This document shows, piece after piece, positions 8,300 through 19,010 of a stretch of 64,000 nt of DNA (position 1 is the stretch's first letter; each line of letters opens with the position of its first letter). The stretch is from the NCBI GenBank assembly GCA_012927585.1, contig JABBOY010000029.1, forward strand, positions 1 to 64,000. The letters are read 5' to 3'. The translations under genes and the position numbers were made by a program. This DNA is from Glaciimonas sp. (GTDB lineage Bacteria; Pseudomonadota; Gammaproteobacteria; Burkholderiales; Burkholderiaceae_D). Under the pieces are notes generated by a model. The model saw only the letters and a list, made by a program, of their open reading frames with translations. It searched no databases and was not told the DNA's origin.

Positions 8300-9450
8300 T
8301 GCGTCACCCCGGGGATCCGCTCGACCACATGGATACGGCTGTACCTGGTCAGTGTTTTTTCGCTATACACGATCACCCGGTCGCCGCCCTTGAGCCCTTC
8401 CTTCACTTGCATATGACCATCGAGATCGCCAGCGCCCAGCTTGACGGGGGTAAAGCGCGCATCGCCATCGACGATCTGCCACACACCCAACTTGCCATCC
8501 ACGCGTTGAACGGCGGCATTGAGGATGACTGGCGCTGCTGCAAGCGCTGGCAAGGCGACGGTGACTTCTACCAGTTCGCCTACCGGTGGCAAGGGAACGG
8601 GCAGGGAGTCGAACATCACCTTGGCGAGCGTTTCTTCGGTAACCGCATCGGCCAGCGGCTCCACCCGCAGTACGCGACCGGTCAAGATTTGGCCGTTGCG
8701 CGAGCGCAGCACGATGCGGGTCGACAGTCCGGCAGCCAAGCCCGTGGCGCTGACCTGGTCGAAACGCACGTTGATCCACAGGCTCTTGGGATCGATCACT
8801 TCCACCACGGCCTGACCTGCGACCACGGTCGTACCGGGGTCGGCATTGCGCACCGCCACCAAACCATCAACTGGCGCGATGAGGCGCAGATTGCTACGTT
8901 GTGTGACCACTGCTGCGCGATCCGCCTGAACCCGGGCGAGGTCTTCTCGCGCGGCGGACAGTGCGGCGTTAGCAATCTGCAATTCCTGCCGTTTGGCGGC
9001 GACTATTTCCTCGCTGGTCGAGCGCACCGCCAGCAATAGCTCGTAGCGTCGCGCCTGCGCTTGTGCGTAGGCCTGACGGGCCTCGGCTTCGCGCAAAGCC
9101 GCCCCGGCGCGCTTGAGCGTCGCCTCCTGCGAGCGAATGCGGTCATCAAGGTCAATTGGATCCATCTCGCCAAGCACCTGCCCGGCCTTTACCCGATCGC
9201 CTACATGCACGTCCAGCCGTTTGACGCGCCCGGCAAACGTGGGGCCGATTTTATTGGTGTAACGCGCCTCTACAGTGCCAATGCCGAACAGGGCTGGAGC
9301 GATCGATTTCAACTCAACGGCGGCGACCGTGACAGGCACCGGCGCCAGCGGCCCCGAACGCAGGGCGACATAGACGAACAGGGCGAGCAACGGCACCAGC
9401 ACACCGATCAGTGCCAGGGTTCGCCCATGAGTCGACAGAAATTTTTTCAT
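8296..9450 (-). CDS. Periplasmic adaptor (HlyD/RND membrane-fusion protein family)
   Basis: This adaptor bridges the inner-membrane permease and the outer-membrane channel. The 384-residue protein has a membrane anchor at residues 10-32. A split barrel/lipoyl region follows (GRVKRLDVHVGDRVKAGQVLGEMDP is the first half and LIAPVDGLVAVRNADPG the second), with an Ala-rich coiled-coil hairpin at about 105-180 between the halves. Its ATG overlaps the TetR stop (ATGA) and its stop overlaps the permease start, so the four genes are tightly coupled. Confidence 0.92.
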   Translation of the reverse strand: MKKFLSTHGRTLALIGVLVPLLALFVYVALRSGPLAPVPVTVAAVELKSIAPALFGIGTVEARYTNKIGPTFAGRVKRLDVHVGDRVKAGQVLGEMDPIDLDDRIRSQEATLKRAGAALREAEARQAYAQAQARRYELLLAVRSTSEEIVAAKRQELQIANAALSAAREDLARVQADRAAVVTQRSNLRLIAPVDGLVAVRNADPGTTVVAGQAVVEVIDPKSLWINVRFDQVSATGLAAGLSTRIVLRSRNGQILTGRVLRVEPLADAVTEETLAKVMFDSLPVPLPPVGELVEVTVALPALAAAPVILNAAVQRVDGKLGVWQIVDGDARFTPVKLGAGDLDGHMQVKEGLKGGDRVIVYSEKTLTRYSRIHVVERIPGVTQ

Positions 9451-10055
9451 TGCGCGCTCCTTACAGCACGTTGATAGATAGCGAAGACACCGGGTGCGTC
9501 GGTGCGAATGCGTTGGATGTCTCCAGACAACATGGACTGCATGACCAAGCCCTGAATGGTTCCGATGAACAGCGTGGCGGCGGCCTGGGTGTCCACCTCA
9601 GACGCAATCTCTCCCGCTGCCTTGCCTTGCTCGATGCGAGCCCGAACACGCTCGGCATAGCGCTGAATTAGCGTCCAAGCCATGCGCTTGGCCGCAGTCG
9701 ATTCGGCGCGTTGCAACTCGCCGAACATGATCCGAGGCGCACCGGGGTGCTCGACCACGAACTCGACATGGCTCATGAACATGGCCTGCATCGCCGCCAG
9801 TGGCGATTCGATGCCCCGTGCAGCGTTATCAATTCGCTCCAAGAGATGATCCGCCACCCATTCCATAACGGACTGCCAAATAGCGTCTTTGGTCGGGAAA
9901 TGGCGAAACAGCGCACCTTGCGTCAGGTTCATGTGTTTGGCGATAGCCGAAGTCGTGATTTCGCTGGGGTTCTGCGAACCAGCCAACTCTATTACGGCCT
10001 CGACAGTAACAGCCCGGCGCTCGTCTGCCGGAAGATGCTTGGAATGAGATTGCAT
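9447..10055 (-). CDS. TetR-family repressor of the efflux operon
   Basis: The 202-residue protein has an N-terminal TetR helix-turn-helix (about 30-60: ITTSAIAKHMNLTQGALFRHFPTKDAIW) and a helical ligand-binding C-terminus. It is the first gene of the coupled operon tetR-adaptor-permease-ATPase, so it most likely represses that operon until an efflux substrate binds. An exact palindrome at 10074-10087, just upstream, is a candidate operator. The ligand cannot be predicted. Confidence 0.9.
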   Translation of the reverse strand: MQSHSKHLPADERRAVTVEAVIELAGSQNPSEITTSAIAKHMNLTQGALFRHFPTKDAIWQSVMEWVADHLLERIDNAARGIESPLAAMQAMFMSHVEFVVEHPGAPRIMFGELQRAESTAAKRMAWTLIQRYAERVRARIEQGKAAGEIASEVDTQAAATLFIGTIQGLVMQSMLSGDIQRIRTDAPGVFAIYQRAVRSAQ

Positions 10056-10073
10056 CTGAGTAACCTTAATGTA

Positions 10074-10087
10074 AGTAATTAATTACT
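10074..10087. promoter_or_regulatory. Candidate TetR operator, palindrome AGTAATTAATTACT
   Basis: AGTAATT and AATTACT form a perfect 14-bp palindrome 19 bases upstream of the tetR start, within a longer partly symmetric stretch from TAAG to CTTAC. Position and symmetry fit a self-regulating TetR repressor. It could also affect the divergent porin promoter, whose start is about 210 bp away. Confidence 0.55.
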
Positions 10088-10299
10088 ATCTTACTGCAAA
10101 TCCGCCAAGTGTCAAGCAGTGGGTGTTCATTGTTCTTCTAAGGTTTGTTGCACCCTGAATGCACATCTCAACTTTATTTGATGCGATACAACCTTATTTG
10201 TCGGCAACACCTATACAGGCAAGCCGATTGCTGGCATATTAACTGGAGATTAATAGCACGATCGTTCGCTTGTAGTAAAACCCCCCAGGAGACAATAAT

Positions 10300-11769
10300 A
10301 TGAAAACAAAATTAATCGCAGGTTTGGTTGCATCCTGCTTCGCTGCGCCAGTGCTGGCGCAATCCAATATCACCATCTACGGCATCATGGATGCCGGTAT
10401 TCATGTTTCCAGCAATGGTGAAGGCACCAAAACTAAATTGGTCAGCGGCATCGCTGACGGTTCGCGCTTGGGCTTCAAGGGCACCGAGGATATGGGTGGC
10501 GGTTACAAAACTATTTTTAACCTTGAATCGCGTATTGAGCTTGATACCGGCGGCAATCAAGCGGGCAATATCAGTGACAACGAAGGATTGGCACTGCCTC
10601 GGGGTCTGAATTTCATTCCCGTCTTATCCGCAGCAACCGCGCCAACAGTGAGCGCCGGAGTTGCCGCTGCGGTAGCGGCGCAGGCGCAGGCGGGCGGCGC
10701 AAGCGCCGCTCAAGCAGCCGCAATAGGTGCTGGTTATGTCGCCAGTGCGGCCGGCATCGCCGATGTTGCTAATCGTACTGCTGCGGCGGTTGCTCCAACA
10801 GGAGCAAAACTTCTGGCCGGCTCCCAATCCGCACTAAGACAAGCGGGCGCATTAAAACTCGTCAACTTCAGTGGCGCGCTGTTCGATCGGACTTCGATGG
10901 TCGGTCTGATCACGCCGGTCGGCGCAGTTCTGGCGGGGCGCATGTACACGCCGGGTTATGAAGTATTTGCTGCAGCCGACACATTTGAAACCGGTACCGC
11001 CGGTACCTGGGGCGGCATCACCGGCGGCTCCGGCGGCCTGTTGACGGCAGGGATCGCAATCCGTTCCTCCCGCTCCGTGCAATATCGGATTCAATTGCCG
11101 AGCGGCATCTCCGCCGCGCTGATGTACGGCTTCAAAAATTCCGGCTACATCGACCTGGACAAGCGTTTCTATGCCGCCAATGTGATGTACAAAGCCAATG
11201 GGTTAAATGTCGGTCTCGGCTACAACAATGGCCAGGATCAGGATGGCAATAGCGGCTTGATCTCAACCGTCCTCGGCGGCTCTTACGAGACCGGCCCGTT
11301 CAAGTTCTTCGCAGGTTACTTGAATCAAAAGAATGAAAACTCGGTCGTAGTACCGCTTTTAACTAGCTTGACTTGGGATGCCGGTATTGCCCCTACGTTA
11401 GCGGCACAGCCGGCAGCATTACAGTCGGCGCTACGCAACACGTATATCAATACATTGAAACAAAACTTCAAGCTGAACGCAGATAGTTATAGCCTCGGCA
11501 TGCATTACAACACTGGCAACGGCCGCGTCATGGGTTCGGTCAGCCGTCAAAACGACAAGACCGCCTCCAACAACGACGCCACGCAATACGCAATTGGTTA
11601 CGACCATAACCTTTCCAAGCGCACTGACATTTATACCGTGTTGGCCTATATTAAAAATGACAACAACGCACAATACGCACCGGGCGCAGCCAGTGCTCCA
11701 GGCGGCTTCACTACTTCTGGCGGCGTGTCAGGCAAAGCGTTTCAAATCGGCATGCGCCACCGGTTTTAA
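10300..11769 (+). CDS. General porin (beta-proteobacterial OmpC-like) with Ala-rich insertion
   Basis: This outer-membrane beta-barrel would admit small hydrophilic solutes. A Sec signal peptide (cleavage after APVLA) is followed by the family opening QSNITIYGIMDAGIH, and the protein ends in Phe (IGMRHRF), the usual barrel-assembly signal. The 489 residues exceed the 340-400 typical for the family. The excess lies between FNLESRIELDTGG and GALFDRTSMVGL (about residues 86-190), including a low-complexity Ala/Gly stretch at 111-166. AGGAGA precedes the ATG. A 16-bp stem terminator follows. Confidence 0.92.
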   Translation: MKTKLIAGLVASCFAAPVLAQSNITIYGIMDAGIHVSSNGEGTKTKLVSGIADGSRLGFKGTEDMGGGYKTIFNLESRIELDTGGNQAGNISDNEGLALPRGLNFIPVLSAATAPTVSAGVAAAVAAQAQAGGASAAQAAAIGAGYVASAAGIADVANRTAAAVAPTGAKLLAGSQSALRQAGALKLVNFSGALFDRTSMVGLITPVGAVLAGRMYTPGYEVFAAADTFETGTAGTWGGITGGSGGLLTAGIAIRSSRSVQYRIQLPSGISAALMYGFKNSGYIDLDKRFYAANVMYKANGLNVGLGYNNGQDQDGNSGLISTVLGGSYETGPFKFFAGYLNQKNENSVVVPLLTSLTWDAGIAPTLAAQPAALQSALRNTYINTLKQNFKLNADSYSLGMHYNTGNGRVMGSVSRQNDKTASNNDATQYAIGYDHNLSKRTDIYTVLAYIKNDNNAQYAPGAASAPGGFTTSGGVSGKAFQIGMRHRF

Positions 11770-11820
11770 GGTGGAGATGCTGTAATTCGCCGCAATCCGG
11801 TTGTAAGCTGACCGTATGAA

Positions 11821-11857
11821 TGCAAAAGAGGGTGCCGTTTAGGCACCCTCTTTTGCA
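11821..11857. terminator. Strong symmetric terminator after the porin gene
   Basis: A 16-bp perfect stem (TGCAAAAGAGGGTGCC with its complement) encloses a GTTTA loop; the stem contains A and T runs on opposite sides. It would terminate porin transcription and, being symmetric, could also stop priA transcripts from the other side. Confidence 0.85.
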
Positions 11858-11896
11858 TTAGAAGCAGCATCTGACATTAAAACTATACACAACTAT

Positions 11897-11954
11897 GTAT
11901 TTTTAATAACCGCAATATAATTATGCGTAAATACCATGCTTTTAATACATACTC
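11897..11954 (+). repeat. Dispersed intergenic element, copy 3
   Basis: GTATT starts at 11897, ATGCG at 11923 and CATACTC at 11948, giving the exact 26 + 25 spacing. It sits between the convergent porin and priA genes, just beyond the priA stop. Confidence 0.75.
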
Positions 11955-11962
11955 CCATAATA

Positions 11963-14026
11963 TTAAATATTTACCGGATCGACTTCCAGCGACCATTTGG
12001 CGCGGGTCTTGATTTTCCGCAGCGTGGCCAGCCAGATTTTGAGGAAAGCTTGCAGCCCAGGGCGCGATAGACATTCGATCAGCAACTGGGCCCGGTCGAC
12101 ATTGGCCACGCGCGTCATCGTCATCGGAATCGGATCGTTGATGATGATGCCGGCGTGTTCGACTGCGGTCGCTGCCTGCTTGAGAAAATCAATCGCAATT
12201 TCCAGTTCACGGGCTTCGGCCCGCAGCAGCGCCTGATACAAGTAGGGCGGCAGGTGCGCTTGCTGGCGTTCTGCCAATAATGCATTGGCGAAGTGATCGT
12301 AATCGTGATTCACCACCGCCGCATATAACGGATGTTGCGGGTAACGCGTCTGGATCAACACTTCGCTGACGCTGCCGCCCTCCTTTTGTGCGGCGCGACC
12401 GGCGCGGCCGGCGACTTGCATCAGTTGCGCGAACAGCCGTTCGCTGGCGCGGTAATCTTGCGAGAACAATGCGGTATCGGGATTAAGAATACCAACCAAA
12501 GTCAGGTTTTTGAAATCATGGCCCTTGGCCACCATTTGAGTGCCGATCAGGATATCGACTTCACCCCGGTGCACCGAGTCGAATGCGGCTTGCGCGCTGC
12601 CTTTGCGGCGGGTCGAGTCAGCATCGATGCGGCTGATTCGCGCTTCAGGAAAAATCGCTTGCAAGCCTTCCTCCACTCGTTGCGTGCCGCGCCCCAGCGG
12701 TTGCAGGTCGACATTACCGCAGGTCGGGCACGATCTTGGGATGCGCAGTTCCAGGCTGCAGTGATGACAACGCAGCCGGTGCTCCGGTTTGTGCAACACC
12801 ATGAACGCAGTGCAGCGGCTGCAATTGCTGATCCAGCCGCAGGCGTCGCAGGCGAGAACCGGCGCATAACCGCGCCGGTTCAAAAATAGGAGTGACTGCT
12901 CACCGCGCTCCAGCCGCAGTTTGAGCGCGGCAATCAGAACTGGCGTCAGGCCATCGACCGGCTTGTTATGCTCCATATCGATCAGGCGCACGGTAGGCAA
13001 AACGGCTGCCCTGACCGCACGCTGGCGCAACTCCAACTTACGATATCGGCCAGTTTGCGCATGCTGCCAACTCTCCAGCGAGGGTGTAGCGGAGCCCAGC
13101 ACAATCGGAATTTCCAGTTGGCGCGCCCGCCACACGGCCAAGTCACGCGCTGAGTAGCGCAATCCTTCCTGTTGCTTGTAAGACGGGTCGTGCTCTTCGT
13201 CGATGACGATTAGTTGCAATTTAGGCAGCGAGGCCAGAATCGCCAGCCGGGTGCCCAGCACAATGCGAGCTTGGCCTAAATGCGCCGCCAGCCAGTGCGT
13301 CATGCGTTCGCCTTCGGCCAGGCTGCTGTGCAAAGTGGCGACCGCAACGCCGGGGAAACGGGCCCGGATGCTGCCCTCGAGCTGCGGCGTAAGGTTGATT
13401 TCCGGCACCAGGATCAGGATTTGTGCATCGTCAAAATGCGCCAGGACGTGTGCCGCGGCTTGCAGGTAAACTTCGGTCTTGCCGCTGCCGGTAACCCCAT
13501 ACAGCAAATGCGGCGCGAATCCTTGCGCGCCGGCAATCGCGTCGACCGCTTGCTGCTGCTCTGGATTAAGGACTGGCATTTGGGCTGGCGTAGCGTCATG
13601 CAGGGCTTCGATTTTTGCCAGTTTTTTCAATGCGCGGTCAAGCGCGGTGGTTTTTATAGCGCGCAGATTGCGCGGCAGGCCGGGAATCGCAACTTCACCC
13701 AGCGGGCGCTGGTAGTAATCGGCGGCGAAAACACACAGCGCGCGCCACTGATCCGACAGCGCCGACAACTGGCTGCGAATCGCCAGCACATCCTTGAGCT
13801 TGTCAGCCGGGACCGTAGTCTCGACATTCACTGCAACGATCAACCCGACCACTTCACGCGGGCCGAACGGCACCAGCGCCAGTTGGCCCACCAAAGGTGC
13901 CGCTGCCGCTTGATCTTTCGGGCGCCAGCGGTAATCGAAGCAAAAGTCGAGCGGAGTGTCGAGCGCGACTCGGATGATTGTCAAGAAATTAGGCCTATCA
14001 GAGTGGGTTGCGCTGCCGCTGCGCAT
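11963..14026 (-). CDS. priA: Primosomal replication-restart helicase PriA
   Basis: PriA is a 3'-5' DNA helicase that reloads the replisome at stalled forks. The 687-residue protein has an N-terminal DNA-binding region and helicase Walker A GVTGSGKTEVYL. The DEAH-like box VIDEEHDPSYKQQEG and helicase motif III (GSATPSLES) follow. A zinc module contains four Cys pairs (CDACGWISNCSRC, CHHC, CPTC). A ribosome site (GGAG) precedes the start. Two DnaA boxes lie 24-44 bases upstream, suggesting control by DnaA. Length is a little below the E. coli protein but normal for the family. Confidence 0.95.
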   Translation of the reverse strand: MRSGSATHSDRPNFLTIIRVALDTPLDFCFDYRWRPKDQAAAAPLVGQLALVPFGPREVVGLIVAVNVETTVPADKLKDVLAIRSQLSALSDQWRALCVFAADYYQRPLGEVAIPGLPRNLRAIKTTALDRALKKLAKIEALHDATPAQMPVLNPEQQQAVDAIAGAQGFAPHLLYGVTGSGKTEVYLQAAAHVLAHFDDAQILILVPEINLTPQLEGSIRARFPGVAVATLHSSLAEGERMTHWLAAHLGQARIVLGTRLAILASLPKLQLIVIDEEHDPSYKQQEGLRYSARDLAVWRARQLEIPIVLGSATPSLESWQHAQTGRYRKLELRQRAVRAAVLPTVRLIDMEHNKPVDGLTPVLIAALKLRLERGEQSLLFLNRRGYAPVLACDACGWISNCSRCTAFMVLHKPEHRLRCHHCSLELRIPRSCPTCGNVDLQPLGRGTQRVEEGLQAIFPEARISRIDADSTRRKGSAQAAFDSVHRGEVDILIGTQMVAKGHDFKNLTLVGILNPDTALFSQDYRASERLFAQLMQVAGRAGRAAQKEGGSVSEVLIQTRYPQHPLYAAVVNHDYDHFANALLAERQQAHLPPYLYQALLRAEARELEIAIDFLKQAATAVEHAGIIINDPIPMTMTRVANVDRAQLLIECLSRPGLQAFLKIWLATLRKIKTRAKWSLEVDPVNI

Positions 14027-14346
14027 TTTTTCTACTGCTCCACATAGCCTGTGGATAACTTTGTGGACAAATGTCTATTAAGTTGCTGTAGTCGCACACC
14101 AAAATCTATTGCCAACATGCAATTTTGTTCGACATATTACAATAATCACTTTAAAGTCAATGACTTGGAAAGCAGATTACCAGAGATGCATCACCTCTAT
14201 CGAAATTCACCTACTGTTATTATTTTTGTGCATAAGTAAGCAAATCTGAAGCAGCTTGCAAGTATGGAATACTGACTGGATGCGGACTTGCAGGCAATAT
14301 GCCGCTGCAAGCCGCAGCCGGCAACAGGCCGACGCGACAAGCGCAA
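14027..14346. other. Intergenic region between hemE and priA
   Basis: AT-rich gap on the minus-strand path from hemE to priA. It holds the two DnaA boxes near its priA end. No gene is supported; the 62-codon plus-strand frame has no domain and unusual composition. Confidence 0.5.
14050..14070 (-). promoter_or_regulatory. Two DnaA boxes upstream of priA
   Basis: On the minus strand TTATCCACA (14058-14050) is a perfect DnaA box, preceded by TTGTCCACA (14070-14062), one mismatch. They lie 24-44 bases before the priA ATG, in its likely promoter. DnaA is known to act as a transcription factor through such boxes. The link to priA control is inference. Confidence 0.65.
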
Positions 14347-15426
14347 TCAGGCTCTTTGTTGCCGGCTGTAGTCATGCACCGTTTCAACCATCGCCGTCAC
14401 CGCTTCCGGTGGCGTGAACTGCGAAATGCCATGCCCCAGGTTGAAGACGTGACCATTGCCGTCGCAGGGCGTGCCGAATGCATCAAGCACCTTGATCACT
14501 TCGGCGCGAATCTGGTCTGGATTAGCAAACAATACGCTCGGATCGAGATTGCCTTGTAGCGCGACCTTGTCGCCGACCAGCGCGCGCGCTTTGGTCAGAT
14601 TCACAGTCCAGTCCAGGCTGACCGCATCGGCACCGATGTCGGCGATCTGTTCCAGCCACAGTCCGCCGCCCTTGGTAAAGACGATCGATGGAATGCGCAC
14701 GCCATCTTTATCGCGTTTCAAGAGTTGCATTACTTCACGCATATAAAACAGCGAAAATTGCTGATAGACGCCATCGGCCAATGCGCCGCCCCAAGTGTCG
14801 TACATCATCACCGACTGCGCGCCGGCATCAATTTGTGCGTTCAGGTAATCAGCCACGGTGGCGGCATTGATCTTCAGGATGTGGTGCATCAGATCCGGGC
14901 GCTGGTACAGCATCGTCTTGACTCGCCGGAAATCGTCCGAACCGCCGCCTTCGACCATGTAACAAGCCAGTGTCCACGGGCTGCCGGAGAAGCCAATCAG
15001 CGGTACCCGGCCATGTAATTCAGTGCGAATTTGCGTCACTGCATCGAATACATATTGCAACGAACCCATGTCCGGCACCTGCAACGCCAGCACGTCTTTT
15101 TCATTGTGCAGCGGACGTTCGAACTTCGGCCCCTCGCCTTCGACGAAATACAAGCCGAGCCCCATCGCATCAGGCACCGTCAGAATGTCGGAAAACAAGA
15201 TTGCCGCATCCAGCGCATAGCGATCCAGCGGCTGCAGCGTGACTTCTGTAGCGTAATCTGGATTCTTGGCCAGGCCAAGGAAGGAACCTGCCCGCTCCCG
15301 CGAAGCACGGTACTCCGGCAAGTAACGACCGGCTTGGCGCATCATCCAGACTGGCGTGTAGTCGGTGCTCTGCCGCAGCAGTGCACGCAGGAAAGTGTCA
15401 TTCTGAAGCGGAGCAAATTGGGTCAT
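14347..15426 (-). CDS. hemE: Uroporphyrinogen decarboxylase
   Basis: HemE removes four carboxyl groups from uroporphyrinogen III to give coproporphyrinogen III in heme synthesis, in the cytoplasm. The start at 15426 gives 359 residues and the family N-terminus, with the signature [16 protein letters not shown] at about 24-39. The second signature, [19 protein letters not shown], follows in mid-protein. The conserved C-terminal FNLGHGI is also present. Longer upstream starts lack similarity. It is encoded upstream of priA on the same strand, separated by 320 bases. Confidence 0.96.
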   Translation of the reverse strand: MTQFAPLQNDTFLRALLRQSTDYTPVWMMRQAGRYLPEYRASRERAGSFLGLAKNPDYATEVTLQPLDRYALDAAILFSDILTVPDAMGLGLYFVEGEGPKFERPLHNEKDVLALQVPDMGSLQYVFDAVTQIRTELHGRVPLIGFSGSPWTLACYMVEGGGSDDFRRVKTMLYQRPDLMHHILKINAATVADYLNAQIDAGAQSVMMYDTWGGALADGVYQQFSLFYMREVMQLLKRDKDGVRIPSIVFTKGGGLWLEQIADIGADAVSLDWTVNLTKARALVGDKVALQGNLDPSVLFANPDQIRAEVIKVLDAFGTPCDGNGHVFNLGHGISQFTPPEAVTAMVETVHDYSRQQRA

Positions 15427-15676
15427 GGCATGCGTCTGGTGGCGAAAACAATCTGACATTATCGCCGATAACGATGCGCAGTCGATCATCCATCACTCAG
15501 TGAATGTCAGAAATAAGAGGACAGCAGGATAGAGATTTAGCGCGCTCAAGCAGCAAATGCATCGCAACTACAGATTATGCATACGCCGTAGCAGTCAAAC
15601 CGTAAAATGCGCTTTAATATACCGCCGCCCAATTTCTACGCGGATGTGACTGCACGATATCGGTGCAGTTGCCGGC

Positions 15677-16495
15677 TCACACCACTTTCAGTTTGACGTA
15701 GTCTGGATTAGCCGGCGGATAGGTCAGCTGCATTTTTTCCAGTACTTCCACCAATATGCTCGCGATTGCCAGGTTGCGGTGCGTTTTGCTATTGGCCGGG
15801 ATCACATACCAAGGTGCATGATCAACATTAGTTTCCTGGATCGCCTGCTGGTAGGCTTGCTGGTAATCGGCCCAGTATTGCCGTTCCGCCAAATCTTTGG
15901 GGTCAAATTTCCAGTGTTTGTCGGGGTCGCTAATGCGCTCCTCCAGACGCTGTTTTTGCTCTTCTTTTGAAATATGCAAAAAGAATTTCAGCAGCACCGT
16001 CCCGCTCTCTGCCAGCATGCGTTCGAAATCCCGGATTTGGGCATAACGGCGCTGGCATTCCTTTTCGTCAATCCAGCCATGCACGCGGCTAATCAGCACA
16101 TCTTCATAATGACTACGATTGAAAATTACAATTTCGCCCTGCCCTGGTACCTCCTTATGAACACGCCACAGGTAATCATGCTCGCGCTCGTTCTCGGTGG
16201 GTGCCTTGAATGCAACGCCGCGTATCCCGAGCGGATCGATCAGCCCGAACACACCGCGCACCGCGCCATCCTTGCCAGCAGTATCCATGCCTTGCAGCAC
16301 CACCAATAATTTCCGCTCGCGGGCAGCATAAAACACGTCCTGATAGCCGGCTATACGCTCCGACAGCCTGACTACCTGCAGTTTGTCCTCAGATTTGTCA
16401 TTCGCTTTCCCCACCGACGCCAATGGCTTGCTGGCTGCATCTGCATCATGCAAGTCCATTTTTTTCTTGGCGCGAAACAATTCACAGATGTTCAT
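15677..16495 (-). CDS. ppk2: Polyphosphate kinase 2 (PPK2) family protein
   Basis: PPK2 enzymes transfer phosphate between polyphosphate and nucleotides, usually making nucleoside di- or triphosphates. The 272-residue single-domain protein has Walker A GMDTAGKDGAV and Walker B-like IVIFNRSHYEDVL. A lid region follows (LEERISDPDKHWKFDPKDL), containing the Arg and Asp residues typical of the family. The exact class (acting on NMP or NDP) cannot be fixed by eye. Its ATG overlaps the stop of the CoA-binding protein gene (ATGA), so the two are co-translated. Confidence 0.9.
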   Translation of the reverse strand: MNICELFRAKKKMDLHDADAASKPLASVGKANDKSEDKLQVVRLSERIAGYQDVFYAARERKLLVVLQGMDTAGKDGAVRGVFGLIDPLGIRGVAFKAPTENEREHDYLWRVHKEVPGQGEIVIFNRSHYEDVLISRVHGWIDEKECQRRYAQIRDFERMLAESGTVLLKFFLHISKEEQKQRLEERISDPDKHWKFDPKDLAERQYWADYQQAYQQAIQETNVDHAPWYVIPANSKTHRNLAIASILVEVLEKMQLTYPPANPDYVKLKVV

Positions 16496-16953
16496 TGTGT
16501 TCTCCGATTCAAGTAAATGGCTGCGTCCACCTTGATGCAGCGATCCATCACGACCTGCAACCCAGCCGTGCGCGCCTTGGCCGCCGCCGACTCGTTATTG
16601 ATCCCCATCTGCATCCATAACACCTTGGCGCCGATTGCGATGGCTGCATCTGCGATCGGGGGAATATCGTCCGATTTGCGGAAACAGTCGACGATATCGA
16701 TTCCAATTCCTTCTACCCGCAAAGCAGCAGCCGCGTCATTCAATGTTGCGTAACAATATTCTCCCAGTATGTAAGTACCTGCTAACATTGGATTGACTGG
16801 AATAATTCGGTAGCCGTAAGCCTGCATGGCGCTAGCTACTTCGTAGCTGGCCCGGATGCTTTTGGCTGACAGACCAACCACGGCAATGGTGCGATTCAGG
16901 CCGAAAAGTTGCTGAAAATTAATTTCTTTTACTGCTCTTTCGGAAAGTTGCAT
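16492..16953 (-). CDS. CoA-binding domain protein (YccU-like)
   Basis: The 153-residue protein is a single Rossmann-like CoA-binding domain, with the nucleotide loop AVVGLSAKSIRAS near the N-terminus and the family pieces IIPVNPMLAG, IDIVDCFRKSDDIP and VLWMQMGINNESAAAKA. The molecular role of this family is not settled; it resembles the CoA-binding domain of succinyl-CoA synthetase but lacks the rest. The start at 16953 gives the usual length. It overlaps ppk2 by four bases, suggesting a functional link that is not otherwise known. Confidence 0.85.
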   Translation of the reverse strand: MQLSERAVKEINFQQLFGLNRTIAVVGLSAKSIRASYEVASAMQAYGYRIIPVNPMLAGTYILGEYCYATLNDAAAALRVEGIGIDIVDCFRKSDDIPPIADAAIAIGAKVLWMQMGINNESAAAKARTAGLQVVMDRCIKVDAAIYLNRRTQ

Positions 16954-17011
16954 GGCGACTAATCCTATATAAGCGCGAGGTTGGCAAGCTAGACACAAAA
17001 GCCTTTCGAAA

Positions 17012-17045
17012 AAAATGAAAGGCAGCTAAAGCTGCCTTTCATTTT
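17012..17045 (-). terminator. Terminator of the ATP synthase operon
   Basis: A 15-bp perfect stem (AAAATGAAAGGCAGC with its complement, 4-nt loop) lies 25 bases after the atpC stop. On the minus strand it runs into a T tract, as expected for a rho-independent terminator. Confidence 0.9.
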
Positions 17046-17069
17046 ACTGCTAGCGCCACCAAGTCGCGA

Positions 17070-17492
17070 TTAGCGTTTTTGACGCAATTTCTGAATTGTC
17101 GCCAACTCCGCAATCGCAATGGCGAGTTCGATCTGCGCCTTTGCATAGTCAATTTTGGATTCTCTATTGACCATCGCTTCTTCAGCCAGCTTTTTCGCTT
17201 CCATTGCCTGGGCTTCATCCAGGTCGGCACCGCGAATCGCGGTGTCGGCCAGTACTGTAACCACATTCGGTTGCACTTCCAGGATACCGCCAGCTACAAA
17301 GACGTATTCTTCTTCGACCCGGTCAACCATCTTGATGCGCACCGCACCCGGTTTAATGCGGGTAATCAACGGAGTATGCTTGGGATAAATTCCCAACTCA
17401 CCCGATTCGCCCGGCAACGCGACGAATTCGGCTTCGCCGGAGAAGATAAGCTCTTCGGCGGAAACAACGTCAATGTGAATTGTGTGTGCCAT
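17070..17492 (-). CDS. atpC: ATP synthase F1 epsilon subunit
   Basis: Epsilon is part of the rotating central stalk and can inhibit ATP hydrolysis. The 140-residue protein has the N-terminal beta-sandwich with [18 protein letters not shown] and [19 protein letters not shown], and a C-terminal helical hairpin rich in Ala, Glu and Lys. It is the last gene of atpIBEFHAGDC and is followed by a strong terminator. Length is normal. Confidence 0.96.
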   Translation of the reverse strand: MAHTIHIDVVSAEELIFSGEAEFVALPGESGELGIYPKHTPLITRIKPGAVRIKMVDRVEEEYVFVAGGILEVQPNVVTVLADTAIRGADLDEAQAMEAKKLAEEAMVNRESKIDYAKAQIELAIAIAELATIQKLRQKR

Positions 17493-17585
17493 GTTAGAAC
17501 CTTCTCATTCATCAAAGACCGATAGATGGCAGGCGGTCTGCGTACCCAACGCAACGTCGGTCACAGATACCGCACTGCCAGGCGA

Positions 17586-18983
<1,398 letters not shown>

Positions 18984-19010
18984 TTAAATTCGTTTCACGC
19001 TTGCGCGCTA

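Noticed and set aside
14050-14070. DnaA boxes upstream of priA as a replication origin
   Set aside because: Only two boxes, no trio-like tract or long AT-rich stretch beside them. Regulation or titration is more likely.
14051-14239. 62-codon plus-strand frame between hemE and priA
   Set aside because: Starts inside the DnaA boxes, has AT-rich random-looking composition and no family features.
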